Assembly: GCA_016223085.1 (NCBI GenBank)
Contig: JACRPS010000024.1
Span: forward strand, 1 to 55,083
Reading direction: 5' to 3'
Origin: Chloroflexota bacterium
GTDB lineage: Bacteria > Chloroflexota > Anaerolineae > Aggregatilineales > Phototrophicaceae
DNA length: 55,083 bases
The translations under genes were made by a program, and so were the position numbers. The notes beneath the pieces are model-generated. The model worked only from the letters and a program-made list of their open reading frames with translations. It was not told the origin of the DNA and ran no database searches. Below, one piece after another: positions 1 through 9,247 of the stretch. Positions within the stretch are counted from its first letter, which is position 1; each line of letters starts with the position of its first letter.

Positions 1-132
1 GGCAAGGGCAGGCACAAACTCATCCCCACCCTGCTGCGTTTTGACCGCTTCCGTAAACTGCTTGTTCGTGCCATTGAGACCCTTTTTCCGCCCTTGCGAA
101 CGGTTCTGGTTTATGCCTTACCTAATTCGTGA
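1..132 (+). CDS. possible 3' end of a truncated CDS
   Basis: Frame 1 is open from the window edge to a TGA at 130-132, giving 43 residues rich in Arg, Leu and Phe. At least one other forward frame is also open here, so coding is not established. The product is not recognised. It would converge on the DUF2971 gene, whose stop lies at 118-120. Confidence 0.2.
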   Translation, partial: GKGRHKLIPTLLRFDRFRKLLVRAIETLFPPLRTVLVYALPNS

Positions 133-732
133 TTCACTGAAACTACCGATAATCGGATGTAGCTGTGCAATGATTCGGAGTTCCTTCTCGTGTTCAAAAG
201 ACTTCCCTTTATAGAAATACTGCTTGATAGTATCGGTGTTTGAAGGTGATTTTTCCCAATCCACATATTCAACTTGACCTGCCATTACTGGAATTGGTCG
301 TGAGTTAAAATTCCCTCCCCATACGGGCCAATTTTCATGATCAAAAATAAAACAACCCGTTAAACGACCAAAATTAGTTTGAATAGCTATCCATTCCTTG
401 TCCGTAGACAAGTAAAGTCTCCACATAGCCATTGATTCATAATCATTCATGTGCCAACAAGAAATCGCCGCTTGTTTGCTTGCGGCTCTATTCATATAAG
501 GGAACATCACTTTCTTCGTAGTTTCAATAGATGATTTATCAGAACCAACATACTCAGCAGCTTCGAAATTAGTCCATGACCCTTCCCAAATGTCCGAGTT
601 TTTTAGTGCGGAAACAGTAGGGAAAAACAGTGCTTGTAGACTCAACAGAGAAACAAACTTCGTGAAATCCATATACCTCCAGAGTTTTGTGTCATCCGAA
701 GGTACATTCAAGTGTGGGTTACTTTTATACAT
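118..732 (-). CDS. DUF2971 family protein
   Basis: About 204 residues from the ATG at 732. An upstream in-frame start at 816 would overlap the preceding gene and is less likely. The N-terminal LWRYMDFTKF segment, then a WEGS segment, a central CWH..N.YESMAMW segment and a C-terminal KELR segment match the DUF2971 pattern as I know it. The biochemical role is unknown. DUF2971 genes often occur in accessory or defence settings. It lies 22 bp downstream of a STAND-type ATPase on the same strand, so the two probably form one transcript. Base composition is clearly more AT-rich than the upstream gene, suggesting separate acquisition. The ribosome site is weak. Confidence 0.7.
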   Translation of the reverse strand: MYKSNPHLNVPSDDTKLWRYMDFTKFVSLLSLQALFFPTVSALKNSDIWEGSWTNFEAAEYVGSDKSSIETTKKVMFPYMNRAASKQAAISCWHMNDYESMAMWRLYLSTDKEWIAIQTNFGRLTGCFIFDHENWPVWGGNFNSRPIPVMAGQVEYVDWEKSPSNTDTIKQYFYKGKSFEHEKELRIIAQLHPIIGSFSESRIR

Positions 733-754
733 AGTGTTTGGAGATGTAGGCCGA

Positions 755-3433
755 CTATGGGTTATTGTATTCAGTATTAGACGGATGAGCTTGTGTGCCG
801 GCCATCTGCTTATCAATCCGCTCGACCTGGTGCGCCGCTTTCAGCGATTCAAAGATGGCGCGTCCATCCTTAAAGTGCTGAAGTGCCGTATCGCGCTGGC
901 CCATCGCCTGATAATCCAGCGCCAGGTCAATCAGGCTGTAGCCCTCGCCGCGTTTGTCGTCCATCTTCCGCGCGATTTCCAGTGCCTCGTGGTGCTGCTC
1001 TAATGCCGCTTCTAACTGCCCCTGGTCACGCAGCGTGTCGCCCAATCGCCCCAGGTTGATCGCCTCGCCGCGTTTGTCGCCCGTGTCGCGGGCAATGGCT
1101 AACGCCTGTTCCAGATAATCCACCGCCGCCACGAATTCCCCTTGTTCGCGCAAGGTATCACCAAGCCGCCCCAGGTTGATCGCTTCGCCACGCCGGTCGC
1201 CGGTTTCCCGCGCCAGTGCCAGTGCCTGCCGGTAATGCTGCACCGCTTCCTCTGACCGACGCAGATCGCGGTAAGCATCACCCAGGTTGCCCAGGTTGAT
1301 CGCCTCACCGCGTTTGTCCTGCCGCGCGCGGGCAAGGTCCAACGCCTGCCGCAGATAGCCTACCGCTGTTTCCACCTGCCCAAGCTGGCGGTAGGCGATA
1401 CCCAGATTCGACAGGTTCATTTCGCGGGCATGGGCGTTGTCGGCCTGCTGCGACAGTGTTAACCCCTGCTGCAACTGCTCGATGGCCTGCTCCGTCTGTC
1501 CCAGCAGCCGGTGAGCGATGCCCAGCCGTCCCAGCGTCAGCCCTTCACCGGCGGTGTCGCCCAGGTCGTGATAGAGCTTTAACGCCTGCCGGTAATGTTT
1601 GATAGCGGTTTTGACCTGTCCCACGTCGCGGTAGGCGCTGCCCAGGCTGCTCAAATAGGCCGCCTGGCAGCGGTAGTCGCCGGCAGCCTGCGCGGCGGCG
1701 GCGGCCTGCGCCAGCAGCGTGATCGCCAGCCCAGCATAGCCCTGCAGGTGCAAAAAACCCTCATCGCCGTCCGGTGAACGATACAGCCAGTCCGCCAGAC
1801 TCATCACGTCGTCGTAGCGTCCGGCGCTCATCGCCCAACTGGCCGCGCCAAAAAAGTTGTCCAGCTCGGAGCGCAGCGCGGCGAAGTGTGCCGGGGTCGG
1901 GTTAGGATGGCGTTCCAGATAGGCGAAGCAGGCGTCCAGGGCGCGGCGGCGCTGGTCATCGGTGGCCTGCGCCTTGGCATAGCTGTAGGCCAGATCGTGG
2001 ATGCGATACTCGACGGCCCGTTCGGCGGTTTCGGCGCTGCGTTCCGCCAGCCCACGCCGCTGCAGGCGGTTGAGCGCATCTTCCACCACGTCGCGGTGGC
2101 GCTTCAGGTACAGCGCCAGCAGATCGGGCGTGATACTGGCGGTGAAAAACGCGCCAAACGCCAGGAACATCACCCGCGCTTCGCTGTCCAGCGTGTACAG
2201 GCTGGCGGAGAGCAGGTCTTCCACGCTGGCGCGGCCTTCATCCTCACTGCCATCTGGCGCGGCCAGCTTGTACGGCGCAGCCTCGATGCGCTTGAGCAGT
2301 TCGCCCGGTGTCAGGTCATCGAGCGCCAAAGTCAGCCCGGCCAGCCGCACCGCGAAGGCGTGGTCGCCCAGCTTGGCGCACAACGCGTCGGCCTGCGAGT
2401 TGTTGGATAAGGATGGTTCGCCCAACTGACTGAGCAGTTCCAGCGCCGCTGCCCGCGTCAGGCGGCCTACGTCAATCCGTGTCAGGCCGGTGTACCGCTG
2501 CCGCGATGTGACCAGCACCGGCGTGCCGCCCGGAATAGCGTTAATATTCAGCAGTTGCGTGATGGCGCGCCCGTTCCAGACGTCGTCCAGCACCACCAGC
2601 CGGACGTTATTCTGCGTCAGCAGCAGCCGCACCACCCGCGCCCGCGCCTGGACGCTGGCCTCCTTGGCAATGGTCTGTTCGGCGTTAAACGGCCTCGCCA
2701 GCGCCAGCAGCAGGCCGTCGCGGTCTTCCGTCCCGGCGCGCAGCCACAGCGCCGCGCCCTTTCCCGCCGCGATGCGCCGCGCCACCACCGTTGCCGCCAG
2801 CGCGGTTTTGCCGGTCCCGCCGAAGCCCTGGAGCAGCACGCGCCTGCCTTTGTCCAGCAGCGCATCTACCTCATTCAGCACGTCGTCACGTCCGACCAGT
2901 TTTTCCGGCTGGTTCGGCACGTCGTCGGGCGTGGTCGCCAGCACCGCGTCCAGTTCGCCGGAACGCGCCGCGCGCCACTCCTGCCATTCGACCAGCGCCT
3001 GGATCAGCTTCTGCTGGAAATCCTCGACTGTCGTAAACAGCGACCGGATGACCGTCTGCTCGATCTTGCTCTTAAACGCCGCCAGCCGCGCCACCTGTTC
3101 CGGTTCGTAGGCGTCGTCCGGCCAGTGATGCGCCGGGTCTACCAGAAAGCACAGCCGGTCTAATCCGCGTTCGCCGGCGTAGTCGAACTCGATCTCCGTC
3201 ACGCTGCGATCATGACCGGCTTCAACGTAACCGTAGCGGTGCGCGATGATGCCGACGTACAGATCGGCCTCGCGCAGCTTGCGTTTGCTGCCTTCGGTTG
3301 CGCCCACGCCCATCGCCTCGAAATTTTCCATCGCAATCGGCGTGAAGCCGAGGTTACGGCAGGTTTCGATGGCGGCCTCGCGGTAGGCTTTCAGATCGCG
3401 GCTGGTGCTGCTGATAAAGACGCTTTTGGTCAT
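755..3433 (-). CDS. DUF4062 / NB-ARC / TPR STAND ATPase
   Basis: An 892-residue, three-part protein. Residues 4-100 carry a DUF4062 domain (VFISSTSRDL, then EADLYVGI..HRYGY). Residues 175-440 are an NB-ARC ATPase with P-loop GFGGTGKT at 203-210, Walker B LVVLDDVW at 279-286 and a sensor-like LVTSRQR. From about 590 to the end are some seven TPR units with near-identical DKRGEAINLG cores. This architecture is that of signal-transducing STAND proteins: TPRs sense a ligand, the ATPase oligomerises, and the N-terminal domain acts as effector. Many relatives serve in phage defence; that role here is inferred. Followed closely by a DUF2971 gene. Confidence 0.85.
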   Translation of the reverse strand: MTKSVFISSTSRDLKAYREAAIETCRNLGFTPIAMENFEAMGVGATEGSKRKLREADLYVGIIAHRYGYVEAGHDRSVTEIEFDYAGERGLDRLCFLVDPAHHWPDDAYEPEQVARLAAFKSKIEQTVIRSLFTTVEDFQQKLIQALVEWQEWRAARSGELDAVLATTPDDVPNQPEKLVGRDDVLNEVDALLDKGRRVLLQGFGGTGKTALAATVVARRIAAGKGAALWLRAGTEDRDGLLLALARPFNAEQTIAKEASVQARARVVRLLLTQNNVRLVVLDDVWNGRAITQLLNINAIPGGTPVLVTSRQRYTGLTRIDVGRLTRAAALELLSQLGEPSLSNNSQADALCAKLGDHAFAVRLAGLTLALDDLTPGELLKRIEAAPYKLAAPDGSEDEGRASVEDLLSASLYTLDSEARVMFLAFGAFFTASITPDLLALYLKRHRDVVEDALNRLQRRGLAERSAETAERAVEYRIHDLAYSYAKAQATDDQRRRALDACFAYLERHPNPTPAHFAALRSELDNFFGAASWAMSAGRYDDVMSLADWLYRSPDGDEGFLHLQGYAGLAITLLAQAAAAAQAAGDYRCQAAYLSSLGSAYRDVGQVKTAIKHYRQALKLYHDLGDTAGEGLTLGRLGIAHRLLGQTEQAIEQLQQGLTLSQQADNAHAREMNLSNLGIAYRQLGQVETAVGYLRQALDLARARQDKRGEAINLGNLGDAYRDLRRSEEAVQHYRQALALARETGDRRGEAINLGRLGDTLREQGEFVAAVDYLEQALAIARDTGDKRGEAINLGRLGDTLRDQGQLEAALEQHHEALEIARKMDDKRGEGYSLIDLALDYQAMGQRDTALQHFKDGRAIFESLKAAHQVERIDKQMAGTQAHPSNTEYNNP

Positions 3434-3455
3434 GACACCGCTGTTTTGGCTTGGC

Positions 3456-3485
3456 GCAGGGGCGGGTTTATAAACCTGCCCCTAC
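3456..3485. repeat. family A palindrome (GGTTTATAAACC core)
   Basis: Imperfect 30-bp palindrome with outer arm GCCCCTAC and inner GGTTTATAAACC. It lies in the 135-bp gap between the STAND gene and the glycosyltransferase gene and could act as a transcription barrier. Confidence 0.85.
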
Positions 3486-3568
3486 AAGTACAGGCTTTAC
3501 TGATTATCTTACGCCACAAACGGGCATCGAAACAAGTTAGGCAACCGTTCGAATCGGCGGGACAAACG

Positions 3569-5308
3569 TCATGGCGACAGCGCCGGGATGATGAACCGGA
3601 ACAGCAGATACACATCCAGCGGCGCGAACAGCAGGAACGGCAAAATGGTCAGAGACGCGGTGTAGGGGCGAACCGACGGTTCGCCCCTACGGTTTCTCGA
3701 AAAAACGAACCCCCGCACCGCATCCACACCCAGCGCCAGCGCCAGCGCGAACGGAATTAACCCCGGATACAAATAGCGCCCCTGGAACTGCACAAACACG
3801 GTGTTGTAATACAGGTAGGCCAGGACGGCGAGCAGGGCGGTGAACGCCAGAATCAGGTAGGCAGACGTTTGACCCCCACCCAACCTCCCCCGCCGGCGGG
3901 GGAGGCTTTTTTCGCCCCCTCCCTGTTGACGGGGAAGGGGGTGGGGGGTGGGGTCAACACGGCGAATCTGTAAAACCCACCCCGCCGCTGCCAGCGCCAG
4001 CAGCGCCAGCACGAAGATGTACGCCCAGGTCGGCATCGGCGCGGCCATCCAGCCGAACTGCCCCCAGAAGCTGTTGAACGTGGTTTGCACGGCGCGGGAC
4101 AGGTATTCGCCGGCGCCAATCTGCGCGATCAGGTCGGCGGTGCGGAGCTGGCCGGCCACCACCGCGTCGTGCGCGCGCAGCCCGAACACATCCGGGAAGT
4201 CGTAGACGCTGATATTCCGCAGCGCCCACAGACCCGCCAGCACGATCACCGGCAGCGCGAACCCGGCCAAATCGCGCAGCAGCGGCGCGAACGGCTGTAA
4301 GCGGCGTTTGAGCAAATTCGGTACGGCTCGTTTGACGATAGACGCGCCGACTCTACCCAAAGCCGTATCGCGGTAGCGCCACAGCGTCACCGCCGCCTGC
4401 CGCGTGACCTGCGGGGGTAGGGACACGATATATCGTGCCCCTACGCGCCCCATGCGCCATTTCAGGAAAATCGCCAGCGGCACAACGCCGATCAACAGCA
4501 GCGTGCTGACCTTCGTCACCAGCCCCAGGCCAACCAGCAGTCCGAGCATCCAGGGCTGCACCGCCATTCGGCGTCGGTTGGGGAACTTCAGCCAGACGTA
4601 GCCGTAGCGCACGGCTACGGCCAGCATTCCCACCGCCGCCACCATCGCCAGCAGGTTCATTGATGTTGTGCTGGCGCGCGCCGGGTCGAACAGTAGATCG
4701 CCGAGGATGGCGACCGCCGCCAGAATCGCCAGCATCAGCGCGGCGGCGAGGATGGGATATAACACAAGCGAGCGCCGGTCCTGCAGATAGTAGATAGTCG
4801 CCAGCAGCGTCAGGCCAATGATGAATTCCGCCAGTCCGTCGTTGTTCACCGACGCCAGCATATGCACGTGCTGCGGCAAAAACGCCACCAGCGCGGCCAT
4901 CGCCAGCGCGACCTGCGGGCGCTCCGGCAGCAGCGCGCGCCCAATGCCGTAAGCGCACAGCACCACGCCCGCGCCGATCAGCACCGAAAACAGCCGCATC
5001 TGCACCAGTTTGTCCTGCGCAGGGAATGGCGTCCAGACACGTGCCAGCAGGTAATACAGCGGCGGCTGGTGATCTTCGTACTGAATCGTGTCCAGCCGTC
5101 CCAGCAGGTCAGGCTTAAACCGCGCTGCTTTGAGTTCGTCCTGGTAGGCGTTCTGCCAGTCGCCCGGCTCAATCACCGGGCAGCAGCCGCCCTTCTGCGC
5201 GATATGCCGCACATTGTTGTAGTGTGCCGGTTCGTCCGGCGACTGCCAGGCGGGCGTCAGCGCTGCAAACAGCCCGGCGACGATGACGTACCCGATCACG
5301 ATCAGCAT
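3569..5308 (-). CDS. GT39-like polytopic membrane glycosyltransferase
   Basis: About 579 residues from the ATG at 5308. The open frame continues upstream to 5389, but that part is only translated 7-bp repeats. The N-terminal PDEPAHYNN acidic motif in the first extracytoplasmic loop and YEDHQPPLYYLLA resemble PMT/GT39-type glycosyltransferases and DUF2142 proteins, which use polyprenyl-phosphate sugars in the membrane. About ten to twelve hydrophobic segments follow. Three repetitive DNA elements sit inside the reading frame without breaking it, at 3662-3690, 3871-3955 and 4417-4444. Their translations (RGEPSVRPY, a Pro/Gly/Arg-rich stretch, VGARYIVSL) fall between hydrophobic segments, presumably in loops. 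Substrate unknown. Confidence 0.75.
   Translation of the reverse strand: MLIVIGYVIVAGLFAALTPAWQSPDEPAHYNNVRHIAQKGGCCPVIEPGDWQNAYQDELKAARFKPDLLGRLDTIQYEDHQPPLYYLLARVWTPFPAQDKLVQMRLFSVLIGAGVVLCAYGIGRALLPERPQVALAMAALVAFLPQHVHMLASVNNDGLAEFIIGLTLLATIYYLQDRRSLVLYPILAAALMLAILAAVAILGDLLFDPARASTTSMNLLAMVAAVGMLAVAVRYGYVWLKFPNRRRMAVQPWMLGLLVGLGLVTKVSTLLLIGVVPLAIFLKWRMGRVGARYIVSLPPQVTRQAAVTLWRYRDTALGRVGASIVKRAVPNLLKRRLQPFAPLLRDLAGFALPVIVLAGLWALRNISVYDFPDVFGLRAHDAVVAGQLRTADLIAQIGAGEYLSRAVQTTFNSFWGQFGWMAAPMPTWAYIFVLALLALAAAGWVLQIRRVDPTPHPLPRQQGGGEKSLPRRRGRLGGGQTSAYLILAFTALLAVLAYLYYNTVFVQFQGRYLYPGLIPFALALALGVDAVRGFVFSRNRRGEPSVRPYTASLTILPFLLFAPLDVYLLFRFIIPALSP
3662..3690. repeat. family A palindrome inside a CDS
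   Basis: 29-bp palindrome with arms GTAGGGGCGAACC and GGTTCGCCCCTAC. It is read through in frame by the GT39-like gene and encodes RGEPSVRPY near the C-terminus. Confidence 0.9.
3871..3955. repeat. family C C/G-rich repeat inside a CDS
   Basis: 85-bp element bounded by GACCCCCACCC and GGGTGGGGTC. It contains the hairpin CCTCCCCCGCCGGCGGGGG and a CCCTCCCTGTTGAC segment. The GT39-like gene reads through it, giving a Pro/Arg/Gly-rich insert between two hydrophobic segments. A related copy lies at 38367-38458. Confidence 0.85.
4417..4444. repeat. family A palindrome inside a CDS
   Basis: 28-bp palindrome GTAGGGACACGATA / TATCGTGCCCCTAC. It is read through in frame by the GT39-like gene (VGARYIVSL). 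Confidence 0.9.
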
Positions 5309-5382
5309 CAAAACTGAAAACTGAAAACTGAAAACTGAAAACCTGGTTCCGAGTTCCGGGTTCCGAGTTCCGGGTTTTGGAG
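5309..5382. repeat. 7-bp tandem repeat tract
   Basis: About four copies of GAAAACT followed by about four copies of GTTCCG(A/G). The tract abuts the ATG of the GT39-like gene and extends its open frame upstream, so the ORF-maximal start is misleading. Confidence 0.85.
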
Positions 5383-5399
5383 AAGTCATTGGTTGTTAG

Positions 5400-5909
5400 C
5401 TACGCGCTCATCACGCCGCAGGCCGGCGCGTCCCAGTCCAGCGCGCGGTGTTCGGCCAGCAGCGCGTCAATGCTGGTGGCGATTTCCGGCGGATAGGGCG
5501 CGGTACGGCGGACGTTTAAATCGGCATACGAGTTGACACACTCAAAGACGGACGACAGCAGGCCCCGTGTCTCGTTGAGCATAAACAGCAGGTAATGCAG
5601 CCGCTTGGCGCTACGTCCCAGCAGCCGCGCCCGAATTGAAAGCGTGTCGCCAATCCGCACTTCGTTTAAATAGTGGATGTGGTGTTCCAGGTCGAAGCCG
5701 CCGGCGTGGTGCTGCGCGTAATAGTCCAGCGTCAGGCCGAAGCGGTTGAACAGCGGAATCCCGGCTTCGTCAAAGATCGCCAGATACCAGCGCATATTCA
5801 TATGCCCCATCGCGTCGCGGTAGTCCTCCGGCACGGTGAAGCGGTACACCTCCGGCAGGGCGGTGATTTTTTCCAGTGGTATGGCAGGTGGTTTCACAGG
5901 TCTCCTCAA
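5400..5909 (-). CDS. hotdog-fold acyl-CoA thioesterase family protein
   Basis: 169 residues with a single hotdog domain. The DAMGHMNMRWYLAIFDEA segment at about residues 32-49 is the 4HBT-type active-site helix start (D.MGH.N), followed by LEHHIHYLNEVRIGD.L and the final strands. Such enzymes hydrolyse acyl-CoA or related thioesters in the cytoplasm; the substrate cannot be told. It lies just upstream of the GT39-like gene on the same strand (about 90 bp to its ATG, mostly tandem repeats), so the two may share a transcript. The start is the ATG at 5909, preceded by GAGACC, a modest ribosome site. Confidence 0.8.
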   Translation of the reverse strand: MRRPVKPPAIPLEKITALPEVYRFTVPEDYRDAMGHMNMRWYLAIFDEAGIPLFNRFGLTLDYYAQHHAGGFDLEHHIHYLNEVRIGDTLSIRARLLGRSAKRLHYLLFMLNETRGLLSSVFECVNSYADLNVRRTAPYPPEIATSIDALLAEHRALDWDAPACGVMSA

Positions 5910-5918
5910 TCGTGTTTC

Positions 5919-5945
5919 GTAGGGCGCACCGCCGTGCGCCCCTAC
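5919..5945. repeat. family A palindrome
   Basis: 27-bp palindrome GTAGGGCGCAC / GTGCGCCCCTAC between divergent genes, just upstream of the thioesterase start. Confidence 0.85.
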
Positions 5946-6050
5946 ATCTCTACACCATAGTTATTTTATCCCGTCGTACAGGCGTAGGCGAACCAGCGCC
6001 CAGGCGTCTATCGCGCCGCTGATGGGGTGTGTTTATAATCAGGAATGATG

Positions 6051-6080
6051 GTAGGGGCGGGTTTATAGACCCGTCCCTGC
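6051..6080. repeat. family A palindrome
   Basis: 30-bp palindrome GTAGGGGCGGGTTTA / TAGACCCGTCCCTGC about 30 bp before the lipoprotein ATG. It could fold in the 5' leader. Confidence 0.8.
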
Positions 6081-6109
6081 ACCACGAAAATTGCGTGTGA
6101 AGGGCGTTT

Positions 6110-8347
6110 ATGTTCCGGCGACTCGCTGTCCTCCTGCTGGCCTTTCTGCTGGCCGCCTGCAATCTGTCCGTGCCGCAGGTGACACCAACCGTTGCCCCCA
6201 CGCGCACGCCGACCGACGCGCCCCCGGCGACCGATACGCCCATCCCCACCGTGCTGGCGCTGCTGCCCACGCAAACGGCGACGGCCACCCTGCTGCCCTC
6301 GGCCATCCCAACCGCTACGCTGACCGCCACCCCCAGCGCCACCTTTACCCCGCCGCCGACGAATACGGCGACGGCTACTCCGACTCCAAGCGTCACACCC
6401 ACGCCGACCGACACCAACGCGCCAACCGCCACGCCGACGAATACGGCCACAGCGACGGATATGCCAACCGCTACGTCGACTCTGACACCGACAAATACGG
6501 ATGAACCGACAGCGACAGCCACGTGGACGCCGCAGCCAACGGCGACCAATACACTGCCGCCAACGCCCACGCCGCTGCCGCTAATTCCGACCGATACGCC
6601 GCTGCCGACGAATACGCCGTTGCCAACACTCACACCATCATTCACGCCAACGATGACGCTCACGCCCAGCAGTACACCACCTCCCACGCAAACGCCGCTG
6701 CCAACCCTCGCACCCACGCGCACGCTGTCGGCGGCGGAACTGACGGCCTTCGCGCAGCCAGCGGTGACGGCCACGCGCACGCTGTCCGCCGCCGAGGCCG
6801 CCATCTTCTTCGCGCCATCGCCGACGCCCGCGCCCACGCTGGACGCAACGCCGACGTTTATCACGGCTGAAGCGCCACCGGACATCAACGTCACGCCGAT
6901 TCAGGCGGACATCTCGCCGCAGCCGGCGCTGCCAACTTTCACCGCCTCGCCGCAGCCAACCGTCGCGCTGATCGTAACGCTCGCGCCGACGCTGCCCCCG
7001 CCGCCCGGCGTACCGACGCTGATTACGATCAACCCACAGACGCGCGCCTTTGCTCTCAGTTCGACTGCTGGCCTGACCGGCTTCAACCTGCCTGGCGACA
7101 ACCCCGACCCGACACTGTTCGCCCGCAACCCGCGCGACTTTAACCTGTTCGCCAGTACCGACGCGGCGGGCAATCTGTATCTGGGTGGCACGATCAACCA
7201 CCGGTTAAACTCATCACCGTTTATGCAGGAGATCACGCCGCAAACGCGCGAGGAAAATAACGCCTACGTGTCGGCCATCGCCTGGTCGCCGGATGGCAAC
7301 CAGATGGCGTTTATCGTCGCCGGGCGCAGGCTGGCAGACGATGGTGTCTGGGTATTTGATCTGACGACGCTCGACCCGCTGCAACTGCTGGTGGACTGCC
7401 CAACGCCGGATTTCCCCGGTTGTATCATTACCAGTAATCGCGAGAATCCTGACTATTGGGAAAGCCGCTGGCTGCAATGGTCGCCGACCAGTGACGCGCT
7501 GCTGGTGGGCGTTCACATCCCGCAGGAGAACCGCGACGGCATTGTGATTCTGCCCCGATCATATGAGGAGAAGTTCCGCGATGTGCGCCCGCCGATCTTC
7601 CGCTACCAGTTTGGCACGTGGGAGATCATGCAGCAGGAGCGTGACGAGCGAATCCTCGTCAGCGGCGCGGGGCCAGATAATCATGTGTATATCGGCTGGA
7701 TTAACCGCGATGGTACGTTCTCCGAACTGGTGTACGACGCGGAAGCCAACGGTCTGTGGATGGGCTACGCCAACCAGGCGGCGGACGGGCAGATTTACGC
7801 GCTGGGTGCGCCCGGCGACCGGAACGGCCCACGCGAGCCGTTACACATCTACAACATGGCTGGTCAGGCGATTACACCCGCGATTGGCGGCAGCGTGGAA
7901 ATGCCGGAGCGCGTGGAGTGGAGTCCTGACGGCACGCAGGTGTTTGTGCAGACCGGCGGCCAGCAGTTTATCGCCAGCATCAACGGCGAGGTGCGCGACA
8001 TCACCGGGCAGGTAGCCGGGGCACGCGCCGTGAATTGGGTGGAAGGTGATCTGCCGCCCGGCGAGACCCTTCCGCTACCTGCTCCGCCGTCCGGCGTGAT
8101 CGCGGGCAGCCAGTACCAGCCGGGACAGCAGCTTCGCGTTTACGTGCAGGAACTCAACATCCGTTCCGGGCCGGGCGTGACCTTTGAGATCGTGGGCGCG
8201 CCACTGCTGCCCGGCGACTACGTTGCCATCCTGGCCGGGCCGGTAACGACCCCTGACGGCATCACGTGGTGGCGGGTACAGACCGCTGCCGGCACCATCG
8301 GCTGGATTGCCGGGGCGATTAACGGCGCTGCTACGTTGGGGCCGTAA
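6110..8347 (+). CDS. lipoprotein with Thr/Pro-rich linker, beta-propeller and SH3 domain
   Basis: 745 residues. The N-terminus is a lipoprotein signal ([16 protein letters not shown], lipobox LLAAC with Cys near residue 21). Residues 25-290 are a low-complexity Thr/Pro/Ala linker, probably spanning the cell wall. Residues 300-650 look like a TolB/WD40-type propeller ([35 protein letters not shown]). The last 80 residues form a bacterial SH3 domain ([17 protein letters not shown], then [16 protein letters not shown]). It is likely an exported, membrane-anchored binding protein; the ligand is unknown. Start supported by AAGGGCG seven bases upstream. Long glycine/valine ORFs on the opposite strand are artefacts of the linker. 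Confidence 0.85.
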   Translation: MFRRLAVLLLAFLLAACNLSVPQVTPTVAPTRTPTDAPPATDTPIPTVLALLPTQTATATLLPSAIPTATLTATPSATFTPPPTNTATATPTPSVTPTPTDTNAPTATPTNTATATDMPTATSTLTPTNTDEPTATATWTPQPTATNTLPPTPTPLPLIPTDTPLPTNTPLPTLTPSFTPTMTLTPSSTPPPTQTPLPTLAPTRTLSAAELTAFAQPAVTATRTLSAAEAAIFFAPSPTPAPTLDATPTFITAEAPPDINVTPIQADISPQPALPTFTASPQPTVALIVTLAPTLPPPPGVPTLITINPQTRAFALSSTAGLTGFNLPGDNPDPTLFARNPRDFNLFASTDAAGNLYLGGTINHRLNSSPFMQEITPQTREENNAYVSAIAWSPDGNQMAFIVAGRRLADDGVWVFDLTTLDPLQLLVDCPTPDFPGCIITSNRENPDYWESRWLQWSPTSDALLVGVHIPQENRDGIVILPRSYEEKFRDVRPPIFRYQFGTWEIMQQERDERILVSGAGPDNHVYIGWINRDGTFSELVYDAEANGLWMGYANQAADGQIYALGAPGDRNGPREPLHIYNMAGQAITPAIGGSVEMPERVEWSPDGTQVFVQTGGQQFIASINGEVRDITGQVAGARAVNWVEGDLPPGETLPLPAPPSGVIAGSQYQPGQQLRVYVQELNIRSGPGVTFEIVGAPLLPGDYVAILAGPVTTPDGITWWRVQTAAGTIGWIAGAINGAATLGP

Positions 8348-8418
8348 CGACTTTTTTATAACCAGATGCTGCGGACTGTGTTACAATCAGCCTGGATTGG
8401 TTGTACAGGGGAAAAACG

Positions 8419-8670
8419 ATGAGCGATAAACCGGCAACCCCACCGCGCAAGGGGTCAGAAACGGGACTGATGCCAAAAGTGGATTTTGATCCTGATGCCC
8501 CGCACGAGTCGCCCCAGCCGCCGGAACTGCCGGAAATTCACGGCGACGCCACCGGCATTACCGGCCAGATTCCGTTGTACAGCGAGGGGCAGGACGCCGC
8601 CAAAGACGACGATGACTCCGCCACGACCGACGACCAGCAGCCACGACAGAACCGCGCCCGGCGGCGGTGA
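8419..8670 (+). CDS. small acidic hypothetical protein
   Basis: 83 residues from the ATG at 8419, preceded by a CAGGGGAAAAACG ribosome site. Rich in Pro, Asp and Glu, with a terminal RARRR stretch. No hydrophobic segment, so probably a disordered cytoplasmic protein. It follows the SH3 lipoprotein on the same strand by 71 bp and converges on the Uma2 gene 3 bp away. Function unknown. Confidence 0.55.
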   Translation: MSDKPATPPRKGSETGLMPKVDFDPDAPHESPQPPELPEIHGDATGITGQIPLYSEGQDAAKDDDDSATTDDQQPRQNRARRR

Positions 8671-8673
8671 TGG

Positions 8674-9222
8674 TTATGATCCGCCAAACAGGGCGGCGAC
8701 AGTGACGGTTTTGCCGCCCAGCACCGCCGATTCAAACGTGCTGCCGGGCGCATACGTCCCCTGCCGGAGGTAGCGGCCTTCCTGCCAGCGGTAGACTTCG
8801 ATATAGGCTTCGTGCGGGTCCATCATCCAGTATTCGGTGACGCCATAGCGTTCGTACAATTGGAACTTATCAATTTTGTCCCGGCTGACCGTGCCCGGCG
8901 AAAAAATCTCGACGATCAGATCCGGCGGGCCTTCCAGCCGCTTGTCCGTAATTTTGCACCGGCTGCCTTCCGCTACCCAGATGATGTCCGGCTGCGGGAT
9001 ATTGTCGTCGTCAAAATACACATCCATCGGCGCGTAAAAGATTTCGCCGTTTGGAATCAGGTCTTCCAGCACACCGGATGTACAGCGGTTAACACGCTGG
9101 TGCTTCGGCACGGGCGCTGGACTCACGATCAATTCCCCCTCGATCAGTTCGGTTGGCTGGTTCGTTTCCGGCAGTTGGTCGAACTCGGCGGCGGTCATGC
9201 GCGCGCGCGTCATCTCAGCCAT
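8674..9222 (-). CDS. Uma2 family (DUF820) endonuclease-like protein
   Basis: 182 residues. The PD-(D/E)XK fold is visible as the ELIEGELIV start, PQPDIIWV (Asp), DLIVEIFSPGT (Glu) and a downstream Lys, followed by YERYGVTEYWMMDP, the characteristic Uma2 signature. These proteins are abundant and multi-copy in Cyanobacteria and Chloroflexota; the biological role is not settled. The ATG at 9222 has GGAGG nearby (AGGAGGTTATCAT), a strong start. It is convergent with the small acidic gene. Confidence 0.9.
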   Translation of the reverse strand: MAEMTRARMTAAEFDQLPETNQPTELIEGELIVSPAPVPKHQRVNRCTSGVLEDLIPNGEIFYAPMDVYFDDDNIPQPDIIWVAEGSRCKITDKRLEGPPDLIVEIFSPGTVSRDKIDKFQLYERYGVTEYWMMDPHEAYIEVYRWQEGRYLRQGTYAPGSTFESAVLGGKTVTVAALFGGS

Positions 9223-9247
9223 ATGATAACCTCCTCGCTCAACAGCA

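Noticed and set aside
3540-3575. Possible tRNA T-arm (GTTCGAATC)
   Set aside because: No pairing 5-bp stem around the loop and no cloverleaf can be drawn.
5950-6894. Long minus-strand ORF of Gly/Val-rich repeats opposite the lipoprotein
   Set aside because: It is the antisense reading of the Thr/Pro-rich linker, a composition artefact; the plus-strand frame has a signal peptide, a propeller and an SH3 domain.
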